The notes below the pieces were generated by a model, which did not search any database, was not told the origin of the DNA, and saw only the letters and a list, made by a program, of their open reading frames with translations. 41,845 nucleotides of DNA from Izemoplasma sp964435595 (GTDB taxonomy: Bacteria > Bacillota_I > Bacilli_A > Izemoplasmatales > Izemoplasmataceae): NCBI GenBank assembly GCA_964435595.1, contig CAYSZV010000019.1, positions 1-41,845 of the forward strand, read 5' to 3'. Shown one piece after another: positions 23,291 to 30,383 of this stretch. The first letter of the stretch is position 1. Each line of letters opens with the position of its first letter. The position numbers and the translations under genes were made by a program.

Positions 23291-24203
23291 ACAAATTGTT
23301 CTCAAAGTTGATGAAAATCATTTTGTAGAAGAAGTATTACTGAACACTGATCCTGAATTTGAAATAGGAATCGGTACCCCCGTTGCACAAATTCTAGACA
23401 GCGAATCATATCTGATATATTTTGATACATTTCAAACATACGAGTCTTCTTATCAAGAAGTAGGTAGAAAAGTGATGTTACGTAATCAAGATGAAGCATT
23501 TATGTTTCATTTATTTACTGATAAAAATATCCTATTCATCATTGGGTTTGATCAATCTGCTTCTATGTTATTTGAACGTATTATGGAAATAAATAACTCA
23601 TATGTGAATGTAATAAGAAATTTAAGAAAACAACTCTCAGAACGACATGGAGAAACAGATTTGTTAGAAGAGTTTATGAAGATTAACAATGAACTCATCA
23701 ATACAAAAAGAGAACTATCATATCGAAACAAGGATTTAGAAGATACAAATTATGTAGATTTCTTAACACGTATAAACAATAGAAGAAAATTCTTTTTTGA
23801 TATTTACCGTTTTGTAAAACAAAAAGATTATTTGCTAATCATGATGGACTTCAACGAGTTTAAATTGATTAATGACCTTTATGGACATAATAAAGGTGAT
23901 GAAACATTGGTATTGTTTTCAAAAAGACTGAAAGAAGAGTTTGCGCTATATAATGGTGTTGTTTATCGATTAGGTGGAGATGAGTTTGCAGTACTAGTAG
24001 ATGACGTAGATCCTGAAAAAATTAAATTCATTTTCGATAAATTAGATAGTGAATTAAGAACAATTCATAAGAAACTTGGAATTGCTTATGGACATACTGT
24101 TGTAACAAGTAGTAACTGTAACCAATATATGAAGGCAGAAATGAGTATGAAAATAGTGGATAGAAAAATGTATGAAATGAAGATAAAGTCAAAACAAAAG
24201 TAA
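23274..24203 (+). CDS. Diguanylate cyclase (GGDEF) with an N-terminal sensor-like region
   Basis: The gene encodes 309 residues. Residues 1-105 look like a PAS-sized alpha/beta region without a motif I can name. About 105-155 is a charged coiled coil, the usual signal-transmitting linker. About 158-305 is a GGDEF domain with the start motif DFLTRINNRR, the metal/substrate motif DFNEFKLINDLYGHNKGDE and an intact RLGGDEF at 232-238. The inhibitory RxxD I-site expected before GGDEF is absent. It should make cyclic-di-GMP from GTP in the cytoplasm. No membrane segment is seen, so its input must come from a soluble partner, most simply the B12 sensor whose gene overlaps it by 17 bases. GAGGG lies about 12 bases before the ATG. 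Confidence 0.88.
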   Translation: MKSSNRQIVLKVDENHFVEEVLLNTDPEFEIGIGTPVAQILDSESYLIYFDTFQTYESSYQEVGRKVMLRNQDEAFMFHLFTDKNILFIIGFDQSASMLFERIMEINNSYVNVIRNLRKQLSERHGETDLLEEFMKINNELINTKRELSYRNKDLEDTNYVDFLTRINNRRKFFFDIYRFVKQKDYLLIMMDFNEFKLINDLYGHNKGDETLVLFSKRLKEEFALYNGVVYRLGGDEFAVLVDDVDPEKIKFIFDKLDSELRTIHKKLGIAYGHTVVTSSNCNQYMKAEMSMKIVDRKMYEMKIKSKQK

Positions 24204-24237
24204 AAATGGATTATGTAGGATGCTTCATGATATATTT

Positions 24238-24268
24238 AAAAAGAGACAAAATTTGTCTCTTTTTTTTG
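24238..24268 (+). terminator. Terminator of the B12-sensor/GGDEF operon
   Basis: AAAAAGAGACAAA (24238-24250) pairs with TTTGTCTCTTTTT (24252-24264), with a T-run. The GAGACAA core is the same as in the terminator at 21135. Confidence 0.85.
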
Positions 24269-24276
24269 ACAATAAG

Positions 24277-24285
24277 TGCTATAAT
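24277..24285 (+). promoter_or_regulatory. Extended -10 promoter of the small lipoprotein gene
   Basis: TGcTATAAT lies 35 bases before the ATG at 24321. A TTGACA at 24266-24271, overlapping the preceding terminator's T-run, is only 8 bases from this -10 but 15 bases from a TATAAG at 24287. Confidence 0.5.
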
Positions 24286-24320
24286 ATATAAGTATTCTAA
24301 ATGGAAACGAGGAGATATTT

Positions 24321-24638
24321 ATGAAAAAAGTATGGCTATTATTGTTAGGAATGGTGATTACATTATCTGGATGTTCCACAAAGCCTGATTATGAATTGTC
24401 TTGCACACTCACTGGTAATGGAAAATCAACTGAAATACTTTATACTTATACGGATGATGAATTGCTGAATATATTAGTTGGTGGAGAAGTATATACGGAT
24501 TTAGAAACAGATAAAGTTTTATTCGAAAGTAGGGGAAGAGATGCTTATATAACAATGCAAATCCTCGCAAACGAAGGAAGTCACGAAATTGATGGAGTTA
24601 CATTTAATGGAGTATGTGTTGAACTTGAACTGAAGTAA
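24321..24638 (+). CDS. Small lipoprotein, unknown function
   Basis: The gene encodes 105 residues. MKKVWLLLLGMVITLSGC is a lipoprotein signal with Cys18. The mature part (about 87 residues) is polar and beta-rich looking, with two cysteines (in SCTLTG and NGVCVE) that could pair outside the cell. GAGGAGAT lies 5 bases upstream. It is followed after 32 bases by a small membrane protein gene with its own binding site, probably in the same transcript. The family is not recognised. Confidence 0.7.
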   Translation: MKKVWLLLLGMVITLSGCSTKPDYELSCTLTGNGKSTEILYTYTDDELLNILVGGEVYTDLETDKVLFESRGRDAYITMQILANEGSHEIDGVTFNGVCVELELK

Positions 24639-24670
24639 AAAAATAAAATAAGATCTAGAGGAGGGAAAGG

Positions 24671-24922
24671 ATGAATAAAAATATTGTAGGGTTGGTTATG
24701 TTTGTTTTAGGCTTTGTTGGATTCTTAGTTTTTGTAAATAGTTCGGTAGCGTATGGCTTGAATTTCAATTTTCTTGATACGAACAAATACATGGTGGATC
24801 AGCTTGTGATGGCATATAATCTTCAATGGCACTACGTTTTAGTGATTTTTGTATTTTTAATCGGGATTATACTGTTGCTAATTGATCCGATAGTATGGGT
24901 AGTTAAGAAAATTAGATCATAA
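24671..24922 (+). CDS. Small two-helix membrane protein, unknown function
   Basis: The gene encodes 83 residues. There are two hydrophobic segments, about residues 5-28 and 55-77, separated by a polar stretch (LDTNKYMVDQLVMAYNLQWH) that probably lies outside. The C-terminus, VKKIRS, is basic and likely cytoplasmic. GAGGAGGGAAAGG precedes the ATG. It is probably co-transcribed with the lipoprotein gene before it and ends at the bidirectional terminator 24927-24956. No family recognised. Confidence 0.65.
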   Translation: MNKNIVGLVMFVLGFVGFLVFVNSSVAYGLNFNFLDTNKYMVDQLVMAYNLQWHYVLVIFVFLIGIILLLIDPIVWVVKKIRS

Positions 24923-24926
24923 AACA

Positions 24927-24956
24927 AAATCACACTTTCAAGTGTGATTTTTTATT
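24927..24956. terminator. Bidirectional terminator
   Basis: AAATCACACTT (24927-24937) pairs with AAGTGTGATTT (24940-24950), followed by T's. It serves the gene on the left and the minus-strand permease on the right. Confidence 0.8.
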
Positions 24957-24962
24957 TTATTA

Positions 24963-26531
24963 TTAGAATAACATATAAGCTGAAAGTCCTGCAAGAAATG
25001 CATAGAGTAAAGCAGGGATGATGGTTTTCTTGATGATTGTTCCTTCCTGTCCTTCGGTTCCTACTACGGTAGATACCGAAACCACGTTGTGAACACAAAT
25101 CATATTACCTGCAGCACCACCCATTAGGCCTAATGAAAGTATCAAATCTGTATTTAGTCCATATGTTTCTGCGATTTGATATTGTACTGGACTAAACGTT
25201 AAAGCAGATACCGTTGCACTACCGGTAACAAATGATCCCAATTCACCAATGAATGGAGCGAGAAAAATCCATATTCCATTAAGTCTTTCTCCTAAGAATG
25301 TAGCTAAGTAAATTGGCATACTGACGAAATCATTTACATTGAGTCCAGAATTAGAAAATATTTGAACCATAGCAAGTGTCGGAATCAAAGCAAGTGCTGC
25401 ACCCTTGACATTATTTAAACTTTTTTTGCTAGCATCTTTAATGTTATTCTTGTTTGCTGATTGAATGAATACACTTAATATAGCTACAAGAATTAATATC
25501 GTTCCTGGACTGTATAATAATTGTAATGAGGAGTTCATTCCATCAATTCCTAATATATTGAATAAAGACAAATCTATTGCGTTTAAGAAAAACGATTTAA
25601 TTGGTGCGACAACCCGTGACAGAATTAATAAAAGAATCACAATTCCGTAAGGAGCCCAAGCAAGATAAATAGACATATTACTTGGCTCAATTTCGGCTGT
25701 ATTGTTATATGCTTTTTGCCATGTATTTTTAGGAATCAAGAAATTGAGTTTAATAGTTACAGTTGCGATTACTAACATAACTAGTACAGTGATAATTGTT
25801 ACAAATTCAAACCCTAATGTTCTAGCTACAACAAATGCAATCAAAGTATAGGTGAATCCAATAAACAAAGTCCAGGGGATAATCTCTAAGTAGTCTTTTT
25901 TTGATGTTTCTTCTCCAAAGAATTTTAACAACAAGATTACAACAATAGTTGGCATAAATACTCCACTTAGGAAATCGATTGATGTAATATATGAAGCTAC
26001 ACTGTTGAAAAATTCAGAGGTATTACCCACATTACCTAGTCCGATTTGAACAGGAGTTCCAACGGCAGCAAATGGTACTGGGACACTATTTGAAACCAAG
26101 GCAAGTGTTGCTGCAGCAAGTGGTCTAAATCCTAATGCTACAAGTAATGGTGCAACGACAACTGCAGGAGTTCCAAATCCAGCTACACCTTCAATTAGTC
26201 CACCAAATAAAAAGGCGATTAGAATTGCTTGCACTCTCATGTCTTTTGTCAGTGAATTAAACCCTAAGTTGATTCGATCGATCGCGCCATTCATTTTTAA
26301 TATGTTCATCATCAGGATTGCTCCAAACAAGATGATAAGAATACCAAATGCTTTGTGGAGACCTTGAATCATTGAGCCAAGTAATGAATTAAAATCCATA
26401 CCCCATATGAAGTATGCTGCGACTAAAACGATTATAAAACTAAATGCCATACCTTTTTTGGCTGACATTTTTAAAACCACTAGAAATAAAAACGGTAAAA
26501 TAATTGGTAAAAACGATACGAGTAAATTCAT
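24963..26531 (-). CDS. lctP: L-lactate permease (LctP/LldP family)
   Basis: The gene encodes 522 residues from the ATG at 26531 (minus strand), which has GGAGG 8 bases upstream. The frame extended to 26546 would begin inside that site. It has at least 12 hydrophobic segments. Family sequences include GGLIEGVAGFGTPAVVVAPLL (in two parts), NSVPVPFAAVGTPVQIGLGN, ELGSFVTGSATVS and the C-terminal LMGGAAGNMICVHNVVSVS with GQEG. It moves lactate, and in this family also glycolate, with protons. It is a single-gene unit. A promoter with a cre-like overlap lies at 26552-26589. No lactate dehydrogenase gene is adjacent; the acyl-CoA dehydrogenase/Etf genes are 4 kb away. Confidence 0.92.
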   Translation of the reverse strand: MNLLVSFLPIILPFLFLVVLKMSAKKGMAFSFIIVLVAAYFIWGMDFNSLLGSMIQGLHKAFGILIILFGAILMMNILKMNGAIDRINLGFNSLTKDMRVQAILIAFLFGGLIEGVAGFGTPAVVVAPLLVALGFRPLAAATLALVSNSVPVPFAAVGTPVQIGLGNVGNTSEFFNSVASYITSIDFLSGVFMPTIVVILLLKFFGEETSKKDYLEIIPWTLFIGFTYTLIAFVVARTLGFEFVTIITVLVMLVIATVTIKLNFLIPKNTWQKAYNNTAEIEPSNMSIYLAWAPYGIVILLLILSRVVAPIKSFFLNAIDLSLFNILGIDGMNSSLQLLYSPGTILILVAILSVFIQSANKNNIKDASKKSLNNVKGAALALIPTLAMVQIFSNSGLNVNDFVSMPIYLATFLGERLNGIWIFLAPFIGELGSFVTGSATVSALTFSPVQYQIAETYGLNTDLILSLGLMGGAAGNMICVHNVVSVSTVVGTEGQEGTIIKKTIIPALLYAFLAGLSAYMLF

Positions 26532-26551
26532 ATTATCTACCTCCAAGGAAA

Positions 26552-26589
26552 AATATACATTATTTGTCTATTTATTGAAAGCGAATAGA
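26552..26589 (-). promoter_or_regulatory. lctP promoter with weak cre-like overlap
   Basis: On the minus strand, -35 TTTCAA (26575-26580) and -10 TATATT (26552-26557) are spaced by 17 bases. TGAAAGCGAATAGA at 26576-26589 on the plus strand matches 12 of 14 positions of the cre consensus and covers the -35. This mirrors the layout at 14498. Confidence 0.45.
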
Positions 26590-26667
26590 TATTTTTTTTA
26601 TTTACAAAATTTATTTTTACAAATAATAACACTTTCATCGTGTTTTCCTTTCATATTTATTAATATG

Positions 26668-26676
26668 TGGTAAGAT
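26668..26676 (+). promoter_or_regulatory. Extended -10 promoter of typA
   Basis: TGgTAAGAT lies 35 bases before the ATG at 26711. No convincing -35 is seen in the AT-rich upstream region. Confidence 0.4.
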
Positions 26677-26710
26677 ACATATGGGAATTTTTCAAGAAGA
26701 GGTAAAAAAT

Positions 26711-28528
26711 ATGAGAGAACAACAAATTATAAATATCGCAGTGATTGCACATGTTGATGCTGGAAAGTCTACTTTGGTAGATGCATTGCTTGCTCAAAGT
26801 GGTACATTTAAAGAAAATGAAGTTATTGTAGACCAGGTAATGGACTCAGATGCAATTGAAAGAGAAAGAGGAATTACAATCTACTCTAAGAACTGTGCAA
26901 TTGAATATAAAAACACAAAAATCAATATTGTGGATACTCCAGGTCATGCTGATTTTTCTAGTGAAGTAGAACGAATTATTAAGACAGTAGACAGTGTAGT
27001 GCTATTGGTTGATTCAAGTGAAGGACCAATGCCACAAACACGATTTGTATTAGAAAAAGCATTACATCAAGGATTGAAACCAATTCTTTTTATTAACAAA
27101 ATAGATAAAAGAGATCAACGTGCTGAAGAAGTTGTAGATGAGTGTTTTGATTTATTTGTTGATTTAGGGGCAACTGATGAACAATTGGACTTCCCAATTA
27201 TTTATGGAGTCGCAAGAGATGGAATTGCTACATATGAAGTATATAACCAAAGTGATAGTTTGATTCCATTATATGAAACAATCTTAAAACATGTAGATAG
27301 TTATCCTGATAATAGTGACGAATCGTTACAATTACAAGTATCTAGTTTAGGATATGACGATTATATTGGTAGACTTGGAATTGCACGTATAACAAGAGGA
27401 ACGATACAAGCTGGAAAAACATATACTGTTTCTAAAAGAGATGGATCTACAATGACTGTGAAACTGGGGACACTATTCATCAACAAAGGGTTAGATAAAG
27501 TTGAAACTGACAAAGCATATGCTGGAGACATTATTACGTTTTCAGGTATACCTCACATTTCTATTGGAGAAACAATCTGTGATAGTGATCATGTTGAACC
27601 AATGGAAATGATTGATATTGAGAAGCCGACATTATCAATGAACTTTTTAGTAAACGATGGACCATTTGTAGGACAAAGCGGAACTCAAGTTACAACAAGA
27701 CAAATTAGAGCTCGTTTAATGAAAGAATTGGAAACGAATATTGGATTAATCGTTGAAGATATTGATGGAACAGAAGGATACAAAGTAAGTGGTAGAGGGG
27801 AACTCCACTTATCAATATTATTAGAAAACATGAGACGTGAGGGATTTGAACTTTGTGTTTCAAAACCTGAGGTATTATATAGAACAATAGACGAACATAA
27901 ACACGAACCATTCGAAAAAGTAATTGTTACAACACCAGAACAATATGCAGGGTCTATCATTAGCGCATTAAACTTAAAAAAAGGAACAATGTTAGCAATG
28001 GATAATGCGAATGGATACACAAGATTGGAATATTTGGTTCCAACTCGTGGATTATTAGGATATCGTTCACAGTTTATTAATACAACAAGAGGGCAAGGGA
28101 CAATTGAGAAATCATTTGATTCTTATAAGCCATATGCAGGAACAATCGATACATCAAGAAATGGTGCATTTATTGCAAAAGAAAAAGGAACAACAATGGC
28201 ATATAGTTTATTTAATCTATCTGAACGAGGTAGAATGATTGTTGCACCAGCAACAAAAGTGTATGCAGGAATGATTGTTGGAGTAAACTCCCGTAAAAAT
28301 GATCTTGTAGTAAATCCATGTAAAAATAAGAACTTAACAAATGTTCGTTCTAGTGGTACAGATGAGGCAGTAAAACTACTTACTCCACATAAGTTCACAT
28401 TAGAAGAGGCATTAGAATTCATCGAGTTTGATGAATTGGTTGAAATCACACCAGATGACATTCGATTAAGAAAAAGAATTTTAGATGAAAACGAGAGAAA
28501 AAGATTCAATAAAACATATATGAATTAA
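26711..28528 (+). CDS. typA: Ribosome-associated GTPase TypA/BipA
   Basis: The gene encodes 605 residues from ATG 26711. The in-frame ATG at 26681 gives a ten-residue extension not found in the family, and the site AAGAGG fits 26711. The GTPase domain has G1 AHVDAGKST, G2 RGITI, G3 DTPGHAD and G4 NKID (KID in FINKIDKRD). BipA-specific features are VMDSDAIERERGITI, EGPMPQTRFVL, and the C-terminal GYRSQFINTTRGQGTI and NVRSSGTDEAVKL. The last is the tail that binds the ribosome. G1 reads DAGKS rather than the commoner DHGKT, as in EF-G type proteins. It assists 50S assembly, particularly under stress. Confidence 0.95.
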   Translation: MREQQIINIAVIAHVDAGKSTLVDALLAQSGTFKENEVIVDQVMDSDAIERERGITIYSKNCAIEYKNTKINIVDTPGHADFSSEVERIIKTVDSVVLLVDSSEGPMPQTRFVLEKALHQGLKPILFINKIDKRDQRAEEVVDECFDLFVDLGATDEQLDFPIIYGVARDGIATYEVYNQSDSLIPLYETILKHVDSYPDNSDESLQLQVSSLGYDDYIGRLGIARITRGTIQAGKTYTVSKRDGSTMTVKLGTLFINKGLDKVETDKAYAGDIITFSGIPHISIGETICDSDHVEPMEMIDIEKPTLSMNFLVNDGPFVGQSGTQVTTRQIRARLMKELETNIGLIVEDIDGTEGYKVSGRGELHLSILLENMRREGFELCVSKPEVLYRTIDEHKHEPFEKVIVTTPEQYAGSIISALNLKKGTMLAMDNANGYTRLEYLVPTRGLLGYRSQFINTTRGQGTIEKSFDSYKPYAGTIDTSRNGAFIAKEKGTTMAYSLFNLSERGRMIVAPATKVYAGMIVGVNSRKNDLVVNPCKNKNLTNVRSSGTDEAVKLLTPHKFTLEEALEFIEFDELVEITPDDIRLRKRILDENERKRFNKTYMN

Positions 28529-28540
28529 CAAATAAAAAAG

Positions 28541-28568
28541 CGTTAGTGGAACTCCACTAACGTTTTTT
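28541..28568 (+). terminator. Terminator of typA
   Basis: CGTTAGTGG (28541-28549) and CCACTAACG (28554-28562) pair across loop AACT, followed by seven T's. Confidence 0.9.
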
Positions 28569-28631
28569 TATAGTTCAAAAAATCAATTATATTATTGTCA
28601 ATGTAGATAAATGTGAAAACTTCTAAAGATT

Positions 28632-28640
28632 TGATATACT
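28632..28640 (+). promoter_or_regulatory. Extended -10 promoter of the VOC-fold gene
   Basis: TGaTATACT lies 18 bases before the ATG at 28659. The leader would be about 12 bases, starting near the binding site AGAGGTGAT. Confidence 0.45.
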
Positions 28641-28658
28641 ATAACTAGAGGTGATACA

Positions 28659-29063
28659 ATGGCAAAAGCGGTCGGTATTGGTGGAGTATTTTTACATTTT
28701 AAAGGTGATGAAAAAGAAGTGATGGACTGGTATGAAAAAAATTTAGGGTTTGACATGACGCCATACGGAACAGGGTTTATAGAAGGCACACAGTACGTAT
28801 TATTGTCATTTAAAAGAGGAGAAGAGTCGACTTCTCCATATTTGAATATTCGAGTAGATGACATCGATACAATTATGAGTGATTTGAAGAAACAAGGAAT
28901 TGAAGTGATTTCAGAGACACAAGAATATCCTTATGGTAAGTTTTCTCAGTTCAAAGATCCCTTTGGAAATTCGATTGAGTTGTGGGAAGTCTACGAGGAA
29001 GAATATGTAAAAATGGTGAAGAAAGAAATTGCGGATTATAAGAAAAAAACGAAAAAAATATAA
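28659..29063 (+). CDS. VOC-superfamily (glyoxalase/bleomycin-resistance fold) protein
   Basis: The gene encodes 134 residues. The N-terminal half has IGGVFLHFKGDEKEVMDWYEKNLGF, and the C-terminal half FSQFKDPFGNSIELWEVYE; DPFGNSIELWE is the typical second-module signature. The possible metal ligands are H13-like HFKG and the Glu of IELWE, so it may bind a divalent metal, but the full ligand set is not obvious. The lysine-rich C-terminal tail is unusual. AGAGGTGAT lies 3-5 bases before the ATG. The reaction cannot be assigned from sequence. Confidence 0.8.
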   Translation: MAKAVGIGGVFLHFKGDEKEVMDWYEKNLGFDMTPYGTGFIEGTQYVLLSFKRGEESTSPYLNIRVDDIDTIMSDLKKQGIEVISETQEYPYGKFSQFKDPFGNSIELWEVYEEEYVKMVKKEIADYKKKTKKI

Positions 29064-29064
29064 G

Positions 29065-29094
29065 AAAAAACAGGCAAATTCGCCTGTTTTTCTT
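29065..29094. terminator. Bidirectional terminator
   Basis: AAAACAGGC (29067-29075) and GCCTGTTTT (29082-29090) pair across AAATTC, with A's before and T's after. It is followed directly by the stop of the minus-strand gene. Confidence 0.8.
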
Positions 29095-29318
29095 TAATCG
29101 GTGCTATATTTCATAAAAAGATAAATTGAAATAATAGCTCCTATTAGCAATCCTAAAATTAGACTTAAGTTTACTGTAGCTGAAAACCCTGTAAGACCCA
29201 AAAACTCATAGTCTGAGAAGAAATTGCCACTGATTAAAAAACCTAATAGCCAAAATACAAATCCCATAAATAATGTGAGTAAAATCCCTCCTAAAATCAA
29301 AAGAAATTTTCTGGACAT
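29094..29318 (-). CDS. Small two-helix membrane protein, unknown function
   Basis: The gene encodes 74 residues if it starts at the second of two adjacent ATGs (29318), which is 5 bases from AGGAGG; the first ATG (29321) is only 2 bases away. Two hydrophobic segments (about residues 5-30 and 49-69) are separated by a polar loop NFFSDYEFLGLTGFSATV. There is a basic N-terminus (SRK) and no signal cleavage site. It is monocistronic on the minus strand. An inverted repeat lies at 29373-29410, upstream of its promoter. Family not recognised. Confidence 0.6.
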   Translation of the reverse strand: MSRKFLLILGGILLTLFMGFVFWLLGFLISGNFFSDYEFLGLTGFSATVNLSLILGLLIGAIISIYLFMKYSTD

Positions 29319-29372
29319 CATGGCCTCCTGTTGGTTATAGTGATTCTATATTTAAATTATACTATATTAATA

Positions 29373-29410
29373 TTGTTACATAAAGCCTTTGATTTGTATA
29401 GATGTAACAA
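29373..29410. promoter_or_regulatory. 9-bp inverted repeat upstream of the small membrane protein gene
   Basis: TTGTTACAT (29373-29381) and ATGTAACAA (29402-29410) are perfect complements with 20 bases between. On the minus strand they precede a TATAAT -10 (29357-29362 region). A regulator-binding site or a leader hairpin are the options. Confidence 0.35.
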
Positions 29411-29427
29411 ATACGGTACCAGGTAAT

Positions 29428-29457
29428 AAAAAAACATTGAAATATCAATGTTTTTTT
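29428..29457 (-). terminator. Terminator of the SipW-type secreted protein gene
   Basis: AAAAAAACATTGA (29428-29440) and TCAATGTTTTTTT (29445-29457) form a 13-bp stem with loop AATA. The minus strand reads into the T-run; the stop codon of the gene is 5 bases away. Confidence 0.8.
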
Positions 29458-29461
29458 ATTG

Positions 29462-30103
29462 TTACCCTAGAAAGAAGAATTCTTGTGATGTTCCTTGGTC
29501 TTCGTTCCAAACTGCGTTGTTATCAGTAGTTTGAATTTGACTATCATAAATATCGTAAGTGAATGTAATTGAGATAGAAGCATTTGCGATTAAATTGTAC
29601 TCTGCTTGATCTGCTGGTTCGTCCATTGTTACTGTGAATCCAAATGTTTTTGCTGCTTCATCAAGAATTAATTCAGATGGATTATCTTGTGAATCTGTTA
29701 CAGTGATTAAGTCGTAAATATTAGCATATTTTTTAGCATCTAACACTTCACCATCAACTGTGATTGCTACGACGTGCGATACATTGATTTGTCCTACTGT
29801 GTATGTACCGTCTAATTGTGAAACTGCTTCATCTTCATTCCAAGCTACGTCATAAGATATATTAATTTCCTCAACTGCACCTTCGTTGCTATTAACTAAT
29901 TGTCCAAGTGGTACGAGAAGTCCACCACTATTGTATGTGTTTGATAAATCGAATGTTGTATCTACACTTTCAGCTGAACCTATATTTAACGTTCCCATTG
30001 CTTGCTCACTTGTTCCTTCTACATTGCTTGCCCAATAAGCAAATGTTCCTGTTGTTGCTACAACTGCTATCATGATTAGTACTGCCATAATTTTTTTGTT
30101 CAT
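29462..30103 (-). CDS. Secreted protein with SipW-type signal peptide (TasA/camelysin-like)
   Basis: The gene encodes 213 residues. MNKKIMAVLIMIAVVATTGTFAYWASNVEGT-type N-terminus (about residues 1-31) followed by MGTLNIGSA matches the signal and early mature region of SipW-dependent exported proteins (TasA, CalY). The mature part is acidic and predicted beta-rich, with LVPLGQLVNS, YDVAW, IYDLITVTDS and an extended C-terminus ending EFFFLG. It is a clear paralog of the gene at 40666 (shared VP-GQ-VNS, W-E--SVSQ, IYDL and AKTFGF/AKVFGY blocks). It may be a surface or matrix fibre subunit, but the assembly role is inferred. No SipW peptidase gene lies in the window. AAAGGAGACA lies 7 bases before the ATG. 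Confidence 0.8.
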   Translation of the reverse strand: MNKKIMAVLIMIAVVATTGTFAYWASNVEGTSEQAMGTLNIGSAESVDTTFDLSNTYNSGGLLVPLGQLVNSNEGAVEEINISYDVAWNEDEAVSQLDGTYTVGQINVSHVVAITVDGEVLDAKKYANIYDLITVTDSQDNPSELILDEAAKTFGFTVTMDEPADQAEYNLIANASISITFTYDIYDSQIQTTDNNAVWNEDQGTSQEFFFLG

Positions 30104-30144
30104 TTTTGTTGTCTCCTTTTTCTGTTTTTCCGTTTGATAATCCT

Positions 30145-30172
30145 ATCTTACAATATATTTTTGGAATTCCAA
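30145..30172 (-). promoter_or_regulatory. Promoter and palindromic site of the SipW-type secreted protein gene
   Basis: On the minus strand, -35 TTGGAA and -10 TAAGAT are spaced by 16 bases. The -35 is half of the perfect 12-bp palindrome TTGGAATTCCAA at 30161-30172, an attractive repressor site. Confidence 0.45.
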
Positions 30173-30238
30173 GGGGAAATGCGATCGTTTAATATTTATT
30201 TAATATTGGCTTTATTGAAGAGAAAACTGTTCTTTCCT

Positions 30239-30300
30239 TATATAATAGTATACAAAAAAATGAATATGTATTCATAAACTGAATATACGTTCATTTTTTT
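30239..30300 (+). promoter_or_regulatory. Upstream promoter, tandem TGAATAT repeats and attenuator-like hairpin of the acd-etf operon
   Basis: A -10 TATAAT lies at 30241-30246. Two related inverted repeats follow, ATGAATA-TG-TATTCAT (30260-30275) and TGAATATACGTTCA (30280-30293), with starts 19 bases apart. They resemble fatty-acid TetR (FadR-type) operators, which are built on TGAATGA/TCATTCA. Independently, AAAAAAATGAA (30254-30264) pairs with TTCATTTTTTT (30290-30300), giving a terminator-like hairpin with a T-run. The local TGAATA hairpin would compete with it. Confidence 0.45.
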
Positions 30301-30321
30301 ATTTTTTTTATTTTCTAAATG

Positions 30322-30355
30322 TTGTTTTTTCATAGTTAATATTCTAATATTAACT
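30322..30355 (+). promoter_or_regulatory. Proximal promoter of the acd-etf operon with 22-bp inverted repeat
   Basis: TTGTTT (30322-30327) and TAATAT (30345-30350) are separated by 17 bases. The inverted repeat AGTTAATATT-CT-AATATTAACT spans 30334-30355 (two 10-base arms, 2-base centre) and covers the spacer and -10, so a bound protein would block transcription. Confidence 0.5.
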
Positions 30356-30383
30356 GTCAAGAAAGAACATGCGAGGTGAAGAC

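Noticed and set aside
24206..24388. 60-codon plus-strand frame across the GGDEF terminator
   Set aside because: It runs through a strong terminator and the lipoprotein start, with no binding site.
30334..30355. Rex (NADH-responsive) operator before the acyl-CoA dehydrogenase gene
   Set aside because: GTTAA and TTAAC half-sites are present but are 10 bases apart, whereas the Rex consensus needs about 4. Another regulator is more likely.
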